64,000 bases of DNA from Siderastrea siderea (lineage: Eukaryota; Cnidaria; Anthozoa; Scleractinia; Rhizangiidae): NCBI GenBank assembly GCA_964030785.1, contig OZ034968.1, forward strand, positions 31,023,186 to 31,087,185, given 5' to 3'. Positions 12,001-20,021 of the stretch are shown piece after piece. The notes below the pieces were generated by a model. The model ran no database searches, was not told where the DNA came from, and worked only from the letters and a program-made list of their open reading frames with translations. The translations under genes and the position numbers were made by a program. Every line of letters starts with the position of its first letter. The stretch's first letter is position 1.

Positions 12001-15000
12001 TTCACTATTATTTTATTTTCGTGCTCTTATTACTACTCTTTACTACTTTATTTGTCGGTATTCATCAGTAGACAATCTGAAGTCACCGTACCTTCTTGCT
12101 CCAGATTAAACTTGCGACGTAAATAACTGGAATAGCACTTATCGATTAACCCGAATATGGTCATCCTCAAATTCGGCAAAGTCGCAACTCGCCGTTGGTT
12201 GTTGAAGCCTACACACAAACTGATCCGCAGTCTCGTGTCAAAATTGAGAAATTCGTTTAAACAAGTGCCTCTCGAACAATTCAACTGTCAAACGTTGTCC
12301 TTCGATAACAGACTCGCTGTAGCGTAGGTTTTTAAGATAACGCTCGACGGAAGCGATAATTCCTCTGAGTGTTGTTGGCTCATATTCATTACCAGACTTT
12401 TCTCACAGACAATAGAAATCTGCTGAGGTAAGGGTCTAATTCTGGCGGCAGTATGTCTTGGAGTTGTCTTGTTTCGTTTTCATTTGGCAAAAACGACTTC
12501 ATCAATACTACGTCGCTGTGCATTTCTTTGAGTGTTTTTGTTGGCTTCAGCTTCGACAAATCTTTCAACATCTTCGTCAGTGAGGGACACGAATCTTTCA
12601 CTTGCCGAATTTTTGGTTGTTTTTTTCTGGTGTACTGCTCGAGGCCATCGTAACCTGTTAGTAGTTGTTTCTTTTTTGAACAAGCCAAGCGCACAGCGAT
12701 CGAGACCTACGAAATCATGGCAAGCCGTTGAAAGTGGCGCGAAAGAAGGCGCGTGACGTCGCGAAAGCTGATTGGCCGTATTTTCACATGTAAAAATTAT
12801 CGTAATTTTACGTGTACCAAATACGATTTTTCTCAGTGGTGGAAATCTCTATAAAACACTTCAGTTTATATAATAAAATAATGTATGATTCATCTTGTAG
12901 AACAAAATTCCAACCAAATAATATAATGTGTCCCAGAATACATTGCACTGTAAAAATTGCGCTGGCCTCGACCTTGGACTGGCTGCGAGGAGACTGGGCT
13001 CTATAGCTGTCAAAACAGAAGAGCGTCCATTTTGGATTCTTCGTTCAAAATCTCACCTGCTTTCTTCGCAAATCGAACAAAAATGGCAGATGAATACGAA
13101 TTTTACCTCCAAGCAAGTGTACGTGGGTACCATGCTTACTTTAAAGAATCAACTGTACATGTTGGGGATATATTGGACTGCGAGATGGAACCAGAGAATG
13201 ACCACGACAGATATGCAGTTGCGGTAAAAAATAAAGATGAGAAAATTGTTGGACACGTTCCAATCGAGTTATCCAGGATTTGTCATAAGTTTCTGTCAGA
13301 GTATGGACAACTTGAGGCAGAATGTATTGGCAGCCGATTTAACACTGGCCAAGGCAAAGGACTTGAACTTCCTGTTGATTATAGATTTGTTGGAAATGCT
13401 CGCTATTTGAGAAAGGTGTTCACAAGGCTGCAGAAAAAACAGGAGGAAGAAGAGATGGATTGGAAAATAAGTGGTATTACGAAAGTGTGATTAAGCTTAA
13501 TCTACCAAGTCATTTGTGAGATGGAAACAAAAACAGTTCAACTGCAAGGTCAGCGTTTACATACAGACTGTCTATCAACACTTTCCCCATGTTCGTAGCA
13601 AATACACATTTTGATTGGATAAAAAATTATAGTGTACTAGCAGTCATATAGAACACTCCAATTAGGTATATAAAGGAAGAGACTTTGAAGGGAAAACATT
13701 CAAACATGACAGAACTGCTTGTTTATCATAGGAAACTGTACTGTGCATTCAAAGCCTTTTAAAACAAAACTTTTAATACAACTTTATACATGCATAATCT
13801 AAAATAGAATAAGCTTTTCAGGAAATATGTGATCTGAAGTACATTTTTAGCAAAAAAAATTGATTAAAAAACAGTACATATTTTTATTTTGTTACATATA
13901 ATCATGGGGTGGAACTATTATGTTGGCAATGAAAAGTAGTGCTGATCTTTGATATTTTTCCATATAAGAACAACTTTCGTTTTTCAGGCTGAATGTGTTC
14001 TTATATAAATGGTACTTTATTTCCTAAAATCAGGCCTGGGTGTTCTTAATCCACATGTTCTTATACGCGGGTTTTTACTGTACAACTGGTCTCTCCAAAT
14101 AAATTTCAAAAATTTCTGGTGTTCTAATGCAACAGGGATAGAATAATAGGCATCCTTAAGATCAATAGATGTCATATAGCAAGAAGGCCTAATAAGTTTG
14201 ATGGCTGTTTCTAATGTGTCCATCTTAAAATGGTGATAAGACACTGACTCATTCAATCTCTTAAGGTTAAAAATAACCCTATGTGACCCATCTTTCTTGG
14301 GCCGTGTGAAAATAGGTGATATCACCTGGCCATCTTCAAATGAAGAACGCCTGATTATTCCTTTTTGAAGGAACTTCTCTATCTCATTGTCAATTATAGC
14401 TTGTTCAATTTCAGTAAATGAGGAATGCGGTCTGGTAGCACTAAAATGAGGCTCAGGAACAAAGTTAAATTCAATATGACAGTGAGTAACTGCATCCAAG
14501 ATAAATGGATCAGAAGTGATTTTCTCCCACATATAGAGAAAATCTTGCAAACCCCCCGCCTTAAAGGGTGTCTGATTTGCAATAATAGAGGCAATAAAAC
14601 TTTGACTTACCCCCTCAGATGATCCTACTGGGTCTTGGTTGACGATGGCTTGGGGTGTTGATGGGGCCTCGCTTGGCCCCGGCCTCGCACTAAAAAAGAA
14701 CTAGTGGACTTGGAGTCTCTTCCCCTACCAGAATTATGGGTAAAACGGCCACGACCTCGCATACTTCTACCCCCTGGGACCTTGTATGGTTCCACGCGCT
14801 GCTTGGGAGTCACCTTATTACTGAGCTTGTTTGATTTAGTCAGTTCTTCCACTTCCTTGTTTAGGTCATCACCAAACAGAAAGGTTGAAATGGTGGTGGA
14901 GGGGTTACACAATGAAGCATATTGCTTGTTTAGGTCAGGACGAATACGATCTCTACGTTTCAGGTTGAGATCTCTGTTTGCTGACAACAAAAGGACTGCT

Positions 15001-18000
15001 GCATGAGTTAAAATATTCTTTTGTTCCCCACTTGAATCATTACACAGCTGGAGAATCGCATAAAGGCCCCAAATAAGTTGGGACTGTGTCTTCTGAAAAG
15101 CAGAGTCAGAATTCCTTGTTTCCTGACGTAACTGCTGCCAAATCTGCTTGTTAATTTTGGGAGCCACCAGATCAGTGCAATTTTCCGGCCTGAGGTATTT
15201 GGCCTGTACCTCGCTTAGCTTCTCCTTCGAAAGCTTTTCATTGATAAGACTTTTGACTATCTCCACCAAGTTAGCGTTGATGGCAGGGGATGTTCTCTCA
15301 ATAACACTGAACTCCTCAGCAAGAGACTTAAATGAGTCACTGTTTCCCTTGTCTTCATCAAGATTCTTAGGCTGAATGAACTCCTCGATTTTCCCTGCAA
15401 CGGCAGCATCTTGGCTGTCTTCTGGGTTAGCCCCAGCACCGGACTGAGGATCCTCAGCCTCCACTTCAACACTGTCAAAATCCATATAAACTTGGTCAAT
15501 GGATTCTTTGACTTGAGCCAAAATATCTTTTTGGCGTCGTTAAGAAGTTCGGAAAACATGGCCTTCAGATCTGCCATCCCTGGTAGAGCAGAATGGCCTG
15601 GCTTATCCTTGGCCTCATCACCCATCGCCTGTAATACAGAACGAAGCGATGTAAGAAAAGATTCTCTAAAAATCAAAATGGCGGACACGTCCACCACGTG
15701 GTTTGAAGCCGACTTAAATATACGACTTTACTCCGCTTACAAACTCGTTGTAACGGAAATAAATAATAGATTTATAAAGAAGAATAGGTATAAATCGCGT
15801 TATACCTTGCAGTTTCGACTGAGGACACGTCCTGCAGTCTGTACGTTCGACAAGTTTGTCGAATCGAGCAATGTGACACGTCACAAAACCCGAAAAATTC
15901 AGGTCGAAAGACCTAAACAAATGGTGGACACATCCACTGCAAAGAGAATACAAAACAACAAAGAACAGGTAACTTACCTAGTCAGCAACGGTCGAATAAC
16001 TGAAAAACGCAAGAACGATGAACAACACGTCTGAACCTACGGCAATCGCTTGGTGCACTGGCCTGCGGCAGTGCGTGCGCATCTCATGGTAACCCGGATG
16101 TACGTAATGATTTGGTAGAATCTTATGCTTTATATCCGGGCCAGCATCGAAAGGAAAGTTACGTTGAAACACTTCATTCATTCATTCTCTTCACGCCATA
16201 TTTGTCTGACATTCGAATCATGGGTGAACATGTATGTATTACGCTGTTTTGATTTTCAGCATCATCCAAAGCAAACGTAGCAGAATATAAGCATGGATTA
16301 TTAAACTTTTTTGTTAAATTGTTAATATAGGGATTTTTAATCTGCAAACAAATACTTTTTTGCAGGCTTGTTCATCTAAACCGGAAGTCTCAACTCAAAG
16401 CGAGTTATGTTTCCCATAATTTTTATTATTTCATTTTTAATCCAAGTGTTGTTTTTGGGGACGTACCGAAATAATTTGGCGTCCTTTTTATTGAATTGTA
16501 GCGATAGAATTCCCAACTTCTAAAAAAGGAAATGAATTTTTTTTCTCTATTTTATATGAATTGTTATTTTTTTTCCTTGCTCCTCTAAGGGTCTCTAAAG
16601 GCTACAAATGAGTTAGTCATTGCAAACGTTACGGATATATCAAACATTATTTCAATTTTTTAGACAACAAGACTGTTGAGTCAAGTAGACAAAGAATTGG
16701 TCGAGGTTGCTAGACGAGAAACAAAGTCAGTACTCAGAGAAAGAGGATATGTTGGCATGAGTACACTCACCTTCGAAAATATCATCGATGAAATGAAGGG
16801 TGTTTGCCCCACTGTGTACTCCATTCTGTCCCAGATGATTCAGCTTGGGGACAACCAAGCAAGAAAAAAAGCTTCCCTGGCCTTGATGTATGGCATCATC
16901 ATGTTTACCAGGTGCAAAGAGATGAGCCTCATTCAGAGAGTGAACACTGTACTGCTTACAGAGGGAGATGCAAGTACAGAGGTACTACCAAATTGTTAAT
17001 TCATATATTTCTACCATGCCATAGAAAATACAGCCAATCAGAATACAGGAAAACTGTTTTATATTCGACAGTATTAAACTCAACCTTCCCATCATGCGCT
17101 GCGTTCTTATTCTGGAAGAAATTAAGTAAGCGTATTTTCTATGGCATGGTATAAAATAATTATGTAACACTTTCTCGTGGTATACCATGCAATATCCCAC
17201 TCGTCACTTGAATTTTCTTGGTATACACATGAGCCTTAGTGACTCGTGGGTATTCCATACTATACCACTTGAAAGCGTTGCATAACTAGTATATTTCCAG
17301 CATATATTTATTCAGTGAAATGTACAACAAATCTAACACTTGTTTTATTTGAGTACTAATTGCCCTTTTTGAAGTCCTTAAACTTCTCCGTTTTTTTTTT
17401 TCAGCTTGTGGACAGGCTCCATAGCTATAGCTTTTGCCTATCCAGGTCCATGAAGTACACCATCCAGGAAGACATTGGAAACCATTTCCTGGATCGTGCA
17501 GTGAAACTTCTGAAAGAAGGAAGGACATTTGTGTTTGTATTGGACAACATTGATTGGGAGGTGAAAGTCCATGACATGCGGTCCGACAAACAAAATACAA
17601 GTGTTCATGCCGTGGCCACAAGCATTGTGTTTGATCGGATCACTACCATCCCCTTGGCAGATGACAGCCCTAAGAAAACCCTCTCTGACTGCAATTTAAT
17701 GGATTTATTCACTCTGAGTGATGAGGAGATTAGATGTACAAGAGAGCGGTATAAAATTTTTATTGGGAGAATACTGTGTGAGTCCTGCCCATCCTTTGAT
17801 TTCATAAAGGATATTCTTCCAGCTCATACCCCTTGTCGTTATTCAGTAGAAATGAGCTCACAGTCTGTTGTTGTACCGCTCCCTGTCCTAATGAAAGATG
17901 AGAAGAAATATTCAGATCTGGTTGACGTATTAGATCAGCTTGAGGCTTGGGTCCGTGACATCTATGCAAAAGCTGGCCTGTGTGCTCCTCCTGATGAAGA

Positions 18001-19849
18001 CCATGTACCACCTGGTCCACCTATAGCAGCCCCTTCCAGGCCAGACCAGCCAGCATCACATGTACCACCAGTGCCTGCAGCTGATGATCCTTTGGCAAAG
18101 GTCAAAATACCCTGCTTTGGAGACCAACTAACCAGAGTTAGGTTAGCTGGTGCCAAAGATCTAAGAGCAGGAAGTCATACACCTCAGGACAGGCTGGATC
18201 ATCTCTATCCATTTAGGATTGTTGATTGGCACACTAAAAGGAGCTTTCTTAAGGTAAATAGTTTACATGTATTCTTTATTTTTTTTATTTTACTCTGAGG
18301 ATATTGGACAAAAATATCTGAGCTCAGGGTTTGTTTACATTTTTGTTTTGAATTTGTTGAAATGTTACACTTCAGTAATAGCATACATGAAGTGTTTGAG
18401 TCTACCATCAGGGGTTGTTACGTTTATGAATGCTCAATGAGCTCCAACATCTGTTTGGGATAATGTCGAGGTTCTGCTACTAGTTATTATTGTTTGGCAA
18501 GGATTTCTGGCATAAATAATGAAGTCAAAGGTAAATCTGTCCCTGGAATTTTTATCTTGGCTGTGTTTGCATTCCTTCGTGAGGCTCACAAATATTGCAG
18601 GGCAGAGATTGTGCAGTTTAGAGTGGAAATCATCTTTAAGGGCTAAAATGTCCAATGAAATATAAATATATTAAATAAAAAAGTAAGCTTGATGTAATTC
18701 AATTAAGATAATATTTGGTTAACTTTGGAACATTTGATATATTTCAAATGCACACAATTTGTTGCTATTTTTAGATTCAGTACACATTGAATATTCAAAC
18801 ACATTCCAATTTGTTTATTTTGTAGCTAGTCTTCAAGAAGCTATACAAAAACTCTGGGAGAGAGCAAGGTACCCTGCGGTATTTCAGGGAAAAGCTGCAA
18901 CGCCGTAATGTTACTTTAGATGTTAAGCATTATGAGGATTGTGAACAATTCTTTGAGTGTTGGCAAGTGCTTCACCATTGAGGCTTTGGTAAATTTCTTT
19001 GGCATGCCCAATAAGGATGGACGAATCATGAAGAACAGGCCCCCTTATCACATCTTAGATGTTGGGGATAACAAGCAGACATATTATGATGCCAAGTTGA
19101 ATGAATTCATTGATGGAATTCATATCCTACCCTCCCCAGCTCATGCAGATGAAGATGAGCTTTCCTGTACAGATGACCAGGATTTTGTGCAAAACTACTC
19201 ACTATGCCTATTGAAGTATTACTTCATTATGCTTGATTTCAAGGATGCAGTAAGAGAGGGAAATGGTGAATGGCTTGCCACATTGCACAAAGTACTATTG
19301 CCATATTTTAAATCTTTGCCAGGTTTTAATGCTTATGCAATTGAAATGCTGATCAGTGTTGTGCAAAACGAAGTGTTCTTGTCTGAGACAGAAGCCCAAC
19401 AGTGCATGTGGGCTTCTACAGCAAACTGGAAAGGAGGTTCTGGAAAGAATATTGAAATTGACTTGTTGCAAGAGAACCGTAACAAGGATGTTAAGAAGAG
19501 CATCAAAGCCATGGGTGCTAACAAGACTGATCTCGCAATTGAACGGTCAAGCAAATCATGTGGGGGTGAACGATACACTGTAGAGAACTTTGACAATCAG
19601 GTTAACAGGGCTGTTCATTCGTCTTCACATGGTCACAGGTCATCGGCCGCAGATGAAGATAAAGTGTCAACTGACCTTCGCGAACTGAAGCCATTTACCA
19701 CTGAAGCCAACCGCAAGCATGACTCTTTTGAGGATATAATGGCAGACCCGTTGGCAAGCCTAGACCTAGAGGATTTGGATAAATGGTTTCAAAAGCACAA
19801 AAGAAATCTGCTTCTAGATGCCCCCTTAATGCATGATGAGGACGCTTGA
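6061..19849 (+). CDS. ZAD-like/DUF6589 putative transposase, five exons, one frameshift
   Basis: Exons read as 6061-6510, 6681-6755, 16664-16981, 17405-18253 and 18826-19849. All have GT/AG borders and phase 0 joins, giving about 905 residues. Residues 40-88 form a ZAD-like zinc domain (CxxC at 40/43 and at 85/88). The DUF6589-type core has a DNIDW block near residue 328, GDQLTRVR near 520, and an IVDWHTKRSF block at the end of exon 4. I read the DNID and GDQ aspartates as candidate DDE-type catalytic residues. Exon 5 contains a one-base frameshift near 18945-18965, with a stop at the TGA in CACCATTGA if unrepaired; the remainder is open to 19849. The intron between exons 2 and 3 holds a whole DIRS element. 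The role as transposase is inferred from position in the element. A damaged copy or an assembly error could explain the shift. Confidence 0.72.
6779..7103. repeat. DIRS terminal repeat and internal complementary region
   Basis: The arm 6779-6861 is the reverse complement of 6983-7065. The following 7066-7103 is complementary to the right end at 16081-16119. In DIRS elements such a region is thought to template rebuilding of the ends through a circular intermediate. Seeing both halves joined at an AATT overlap defines the two element ends near 6779 and 16120. Confidence 0.85.
7220..8407 (-). CDS. DIRS tyrosine recombinase
   Basis: This 395-codon frame encodes a lambda-integrase-type recombinase. 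The visible catalytic tetrad is the Arg in TTGQRCQTL, the His and Arg in SAHSTRCAS, and the Tyr in FRKFYNKP near the C-terminus. A SAM-like N-terminal core-binding region (WRDSTHKQYKVYINKW) precedes it. The real start is uncertain because the frame overlaps the RT/RNase H/MT frame by about 380 bp in another frame, which is common in DIRS elements. The enzyme would insert circular double-stranded cDNA without leaving a target duplication. The frame is intact. Confidence 0.9.
   Translation of the reverse strand: MSYFQMCAENHSRPGNRNSNNPEVDNSALLYSCAGPSDRHTTGSEGFCSESGSSNSGRSSSTPSPTGVAGMQIIRQSLQKSEFSPDIVKIIMHSWRDSTHKQYKVYINKWLQFCSEGSHDPLCPAVRPVLLFLHSLFEKGLSYSALNTARSAVSNIDMNSDGDPDHTPVGKHFLVCRYLKGVFNKLKPVPKYNNIWSVDTVLDYLSLYWPLDQITLKELTLKLVMLIALTTGQRCQTLTFLDMSERYMQRNGECFNFALTDHLKQDRPGKVFGNVRLFKYPVKELCVYETYDYYLKATENLRNSTRLLVSYIKPYRAVTSSTVGRWIKTMLGQAGINTEQFSAHSTRCASTSKAIASVSTDVILATAGWTEQSTFRKFYNKPVAVTNQMSLSVLE
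8029..14600 (-). CDS. DIRS reverse transcriptase, RNase H and MT-like domain, split by a pogo-like insertion
   Basis: The coding sequence is in two blocks: 14600-14083 (RT fingers and first palm part, with the SIDLKDAYYSIP block) and 9574-8029 (the rest). The second block has the YIDD catalytic motif near its start, then an RNase H domain (YTDASKTGWGA, LELLAVDLA, SDNTTAVSYI, DADQLSR). After that comes the DIRS-typical methyltransferase-like stretch with FYAFPPFCLI. Between the blocks lies the 4504-bp element at 9577-14080, flanked by TA duplications. Ignoring the insertion and one TA copy, the frame runs through without interruption, so the gene was intact when it was hit. Confidence 0.88.
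9577..9601 (+). repeat. pogo-like terminal inverted repeat, left
   Basis: 25 bp beginning CAGTAAAAACCCGCG, preceded by the TA target duplication at 9575-9576. Identical in reverse complement to 14056-14080. Confidence 0.95.
9991..11697 (-). CDS. pogo/Tigger-like DDE transposase with C2H2 finger
   Basis: The open frame extends up to 11862, but the part above 11697 is contributed by an inserted MITE, so the original start is lost or further upstream. From the N-terminus: one C2H2 zinc finger (CKHCDRSF, then HVRFKH); a helix-turn-helix of the psq/CENP-B type (YTVEFKKKTLDLLDSL, then NRSLVFKWEKNR); and a second DNA-binding HTH (WFQRFKRRHNIVLRRR). The DDE_1 catalytic domain follows, with aspartates in YNVDQVPLP, LFADNVGFQ and LQPIDAGCGR. 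Apart from the start, the frame has no stop for about 570 codons. It would excise and insert the element at TA sites. Confidence 0.85.
   Translation of the reverse strand, partial: SIDCGLRKSVELKDGRLYDITTTLEKEVNLVDIKCKHCDRSFKGQQYLDGHVRFKHPNIAAQNPNSNSSESTSTSTILVNNNTPILTESPNFENVPRESTCVAQGKVQSRSNNRKGRDTRKSYTVEFKKKTLDLLDSLKSSTKKYNIVAKQQGVNRSLVFKWEKNRSKIFTELSLNKKKQNTGGSRPMRQRRRITANKSARADKYPLAANLLVAEFKLRRAAGSKVTKLWLKKKMKEKIEACYGTEQAAKFKGSSNWFQRFKRRHNIVLRRRTNKKKVCADDGRDTILKFHRGLRKSLNTKRRRNKSSEVDPKYGRWAPKNRYNVDQVPLPFVNERGTTYDTLGAKQVWVSQPSSGLDKRQATLQLCIRADGEQNVKPALIFRGKGRVAMAEKGKYDKRVDVYFQQNAWMDEKINMQWVQGTLIPGIGKGSDEKVLFADNVGFQQSKEFHETCRDELNTIVYMLPENHTDKLQPIDAGCGRMMKLKIGAAMETWLEEEDNLDKWQDNLSASDRRILMTQWAGKAWSELCSNQTFFKRLFEKTGCMITADGTDDFKISPQGLENYDLNG
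11698..11842. mobile_element. 145-bp hairpin MITE inside the pogo-like transposase 5' end
   Basis: The segment starts CAATAATACATGG and ends with its exact complement, CCATGTATTATTG. Almost the whole interior is an imperfect palindrome (GATATGGAATTTCTCTTC against GAAGAGAAATTCCATATC, and CGATATCTCAC against GTGAGATATCG) around 11770. It has no coding capacity. No convincing target duplication is visible. It displaces the beginning of the transposase coding region. Confidence 0.8.
12050..12690 (-). pseudogene. Decayed DUF3504/Crypton-type recombinase N-terminal-like gene
   Basis: Two overlapping minus-strand frames together give a recognisable pattern: RFVSLTDEDVERFVEAEANKN, then a frame change near 12500. 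A block ELDPYLSRFLLSVRK follows, then another one-base shift near 12400, then NEYEPTTLRGIIASVERYL. This order matches the N-terminal DNA-binding half of the DUF3504 (Crypton-related, KCTD1/ZMYM/QRICH1-type) proteins that I know from animal genomes. Below about 12290 similarity fades. It lies inside the pogo-like element, head to head with the HIRAN gene. It is probably a non-functional passenger. Confidence 0.5.
12850..12856 (+). promoter_or_regulatory. Candidate TATA box for the HIRAN gene
   Basis: TATAAAA stands 227 bases before the HIRAN start codon within the 390-bp space that separates it from the divergent DUF3504-like frame. Only the sequence match supports it; a 5' UTR or short intron would have to fill the gap. 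Confidence 0.25.
13083..13490 (+). CDS. HIRAN-domain protein carried by the pogo-like element
   Basis: This 135-residue frame starts at ATGGCAGATGAATAC and ends with TGA. Residues 10 to about 70 match a HIRAN domain: an opening strand ASVRGYHAY, a VGDILDCEMEPENDHDRYAVAV block and then VGHVPIELS. In other proteins (HLTF/Rad5) HIRAN binds 3' ends of single-stranded DNA or stalled forks; here it stands alone, followed by a short charged tail (KKQEEEEMDW). The frame is fully intact whereas the neighbouring DUF3504-like frame has decayed. Its function in transposition or repair of the excision site is only inference. The frame is also open further upstream from 12957 without an ATG. Confidence 0.75.
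   Translation: MADEYEFYLQASVRGYHAYFKESTVHVGDILDCEMEPENDHDRYAVAVKNKDEKIVGHVPIELSRICHKFLSEYGQLEAECIGSRFNTGQGKGLELPVDYRFVGNARYLRKVFTRLQKKQEEEEMDWKISGITKV
14056..14080 (-). repeat. pogo-like terminal inverted repeat, right
   Basis: Reverse complement of 9577-9601 over 25 bp, followed by TA at 14081-14082. TAAGAAC subterminal repeats lie just inside. Confidence 0.95.
14625..15697 (-). pseudogene. DIRS gag-like ORF, one frameshift
   Basis: The main frame 15521-14625 encodes about 298 residues, ending in an Arg/Gly-rich tail (GGRSMRGRGRF, GRGRD, RGRGQARP) like other DIRS gag proteins. Its N-terminus continues in the frame 15697-15530 after a one-base loss in a run of A's near 15528; a likely start is the ATG of MGDEAKDKPGH near 15626. 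The frame ends about 25 bp before the RT coding region becomes recognisable. The gag assignment rests on position and composition. With the frameshift this copy could not express full-length gag. Confidence 0.65.
16057..16120. repeat. DIRS right inverted terminal repeat
   Basis: The reverse complement of this segment (ATTCTACCAAATCATTACG, then a GCGCACGCACTGCCGCAGG block) corresponds to the left end at 6826-6890. It defines the 5' end of the minus-strand element. Confidence 0.85.
17012..17151. mobile_element. 140-bp MITE in a transposase intron
   Basis: It has 20-bp perfect inverted ends (TACCATGCCATAGAAAATAC at 17012-17031 and its complement at 17132-17151). It is noncoding and lies in the intron between exons 3 and 4 of the DUF6589 gene. 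The ends may include a TA target. Confidence 0.7.
17177..17268. mobile_element. 92-bp hairpin MITE in the same intron
   Basis: The arms 17177-17207 (GTGGTATACCATGCAATATC and on) and 17239-17268 are imperfect inverted repeats of about 30 bp. The element is 25 bp from the preceding MITE. It has no coding capacity. Confidence 0.6.
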
Positions 19850-19940
19850 AATGTCTTTGGAAGGCAATGCAGTGCATTGATCAGTTATACCTGGCTTCAT
19901 TGTCCCAATTTATACTTGAGATGAATAATTTTAAAGACAT

Positions 19941-20021
19941 TTTTTTATTAGTTTTCACACGAGGGAGACTGGTTTCTTATAATTAGAAACCAGTCTCCCT
20001 CATGTGAAAACTAATAAAAAA
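19941..20021. repeat. Long hairpin 90 bp after the transposase stop
   Basis: Two 37-base arms (19941-19977 and 19985-20021) are complementary with a single mismatch around a 7-base loop. The stem contains GAGGGAGACTGGTTTCT. It could be a tiny MITE, or a structured 3' UTR element of the transposase mRNA. No target duplication was recognised. Confidence 0.7.

Larger units (their letters stand above)
9577..14080. mobile_element. 4.5 kb pogo-like DNA transposon with HIRAN and DUF3504-like cargo
   Basis: The ends are 25-bp perfect inverted repeats starting CAGTAAAAACCCGCG (9577-9601 and 14056-14080), with TA on each side (9575-9576 and 14081-14082). CAGT ends and a TA target are typical of pogo/Tigger elements. 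Repeated GTTCTTA/TAAGAAC words crowd the first and last ~130 bp as subterminal repeats. It encodes a DDE transposase on the minus strand (9991 upward), a decayed DUF3504-like frame (minus, 12290-12690) and a plus-strand HIRAN-domain gene (13083-13490). It is inserted in the DIRS reverse transcriptase. Confidence 0.9.
6779..16120 (-). mobile_element. DIRS-type tyrosine-recombinase retrotransposon (interrupted)
   Basis: On the minus strand the order is gag-like, reverse transcriptase/RNase H/methyltransferase-like, then tyrosine recombinase, which is the DIRS order. There are no LTRs and no integrase. The ends are inverted repeats: 6826 onward (ATTCTGCCAAATCATT, then a GCGCACGCACTGCCGCAGG block) matches the reverse complement of 16060-16120. 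Inside the left end, 6983-7103 is an internal complementary region made of the complement of the left end followed by the complement of the right end, as in classical DIRS1. Excluding the nested pogo-like element the copy is about 4.8 kb. It lies in the second intron of the DUF6589 gene and appears young. Confidence 0.9.
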
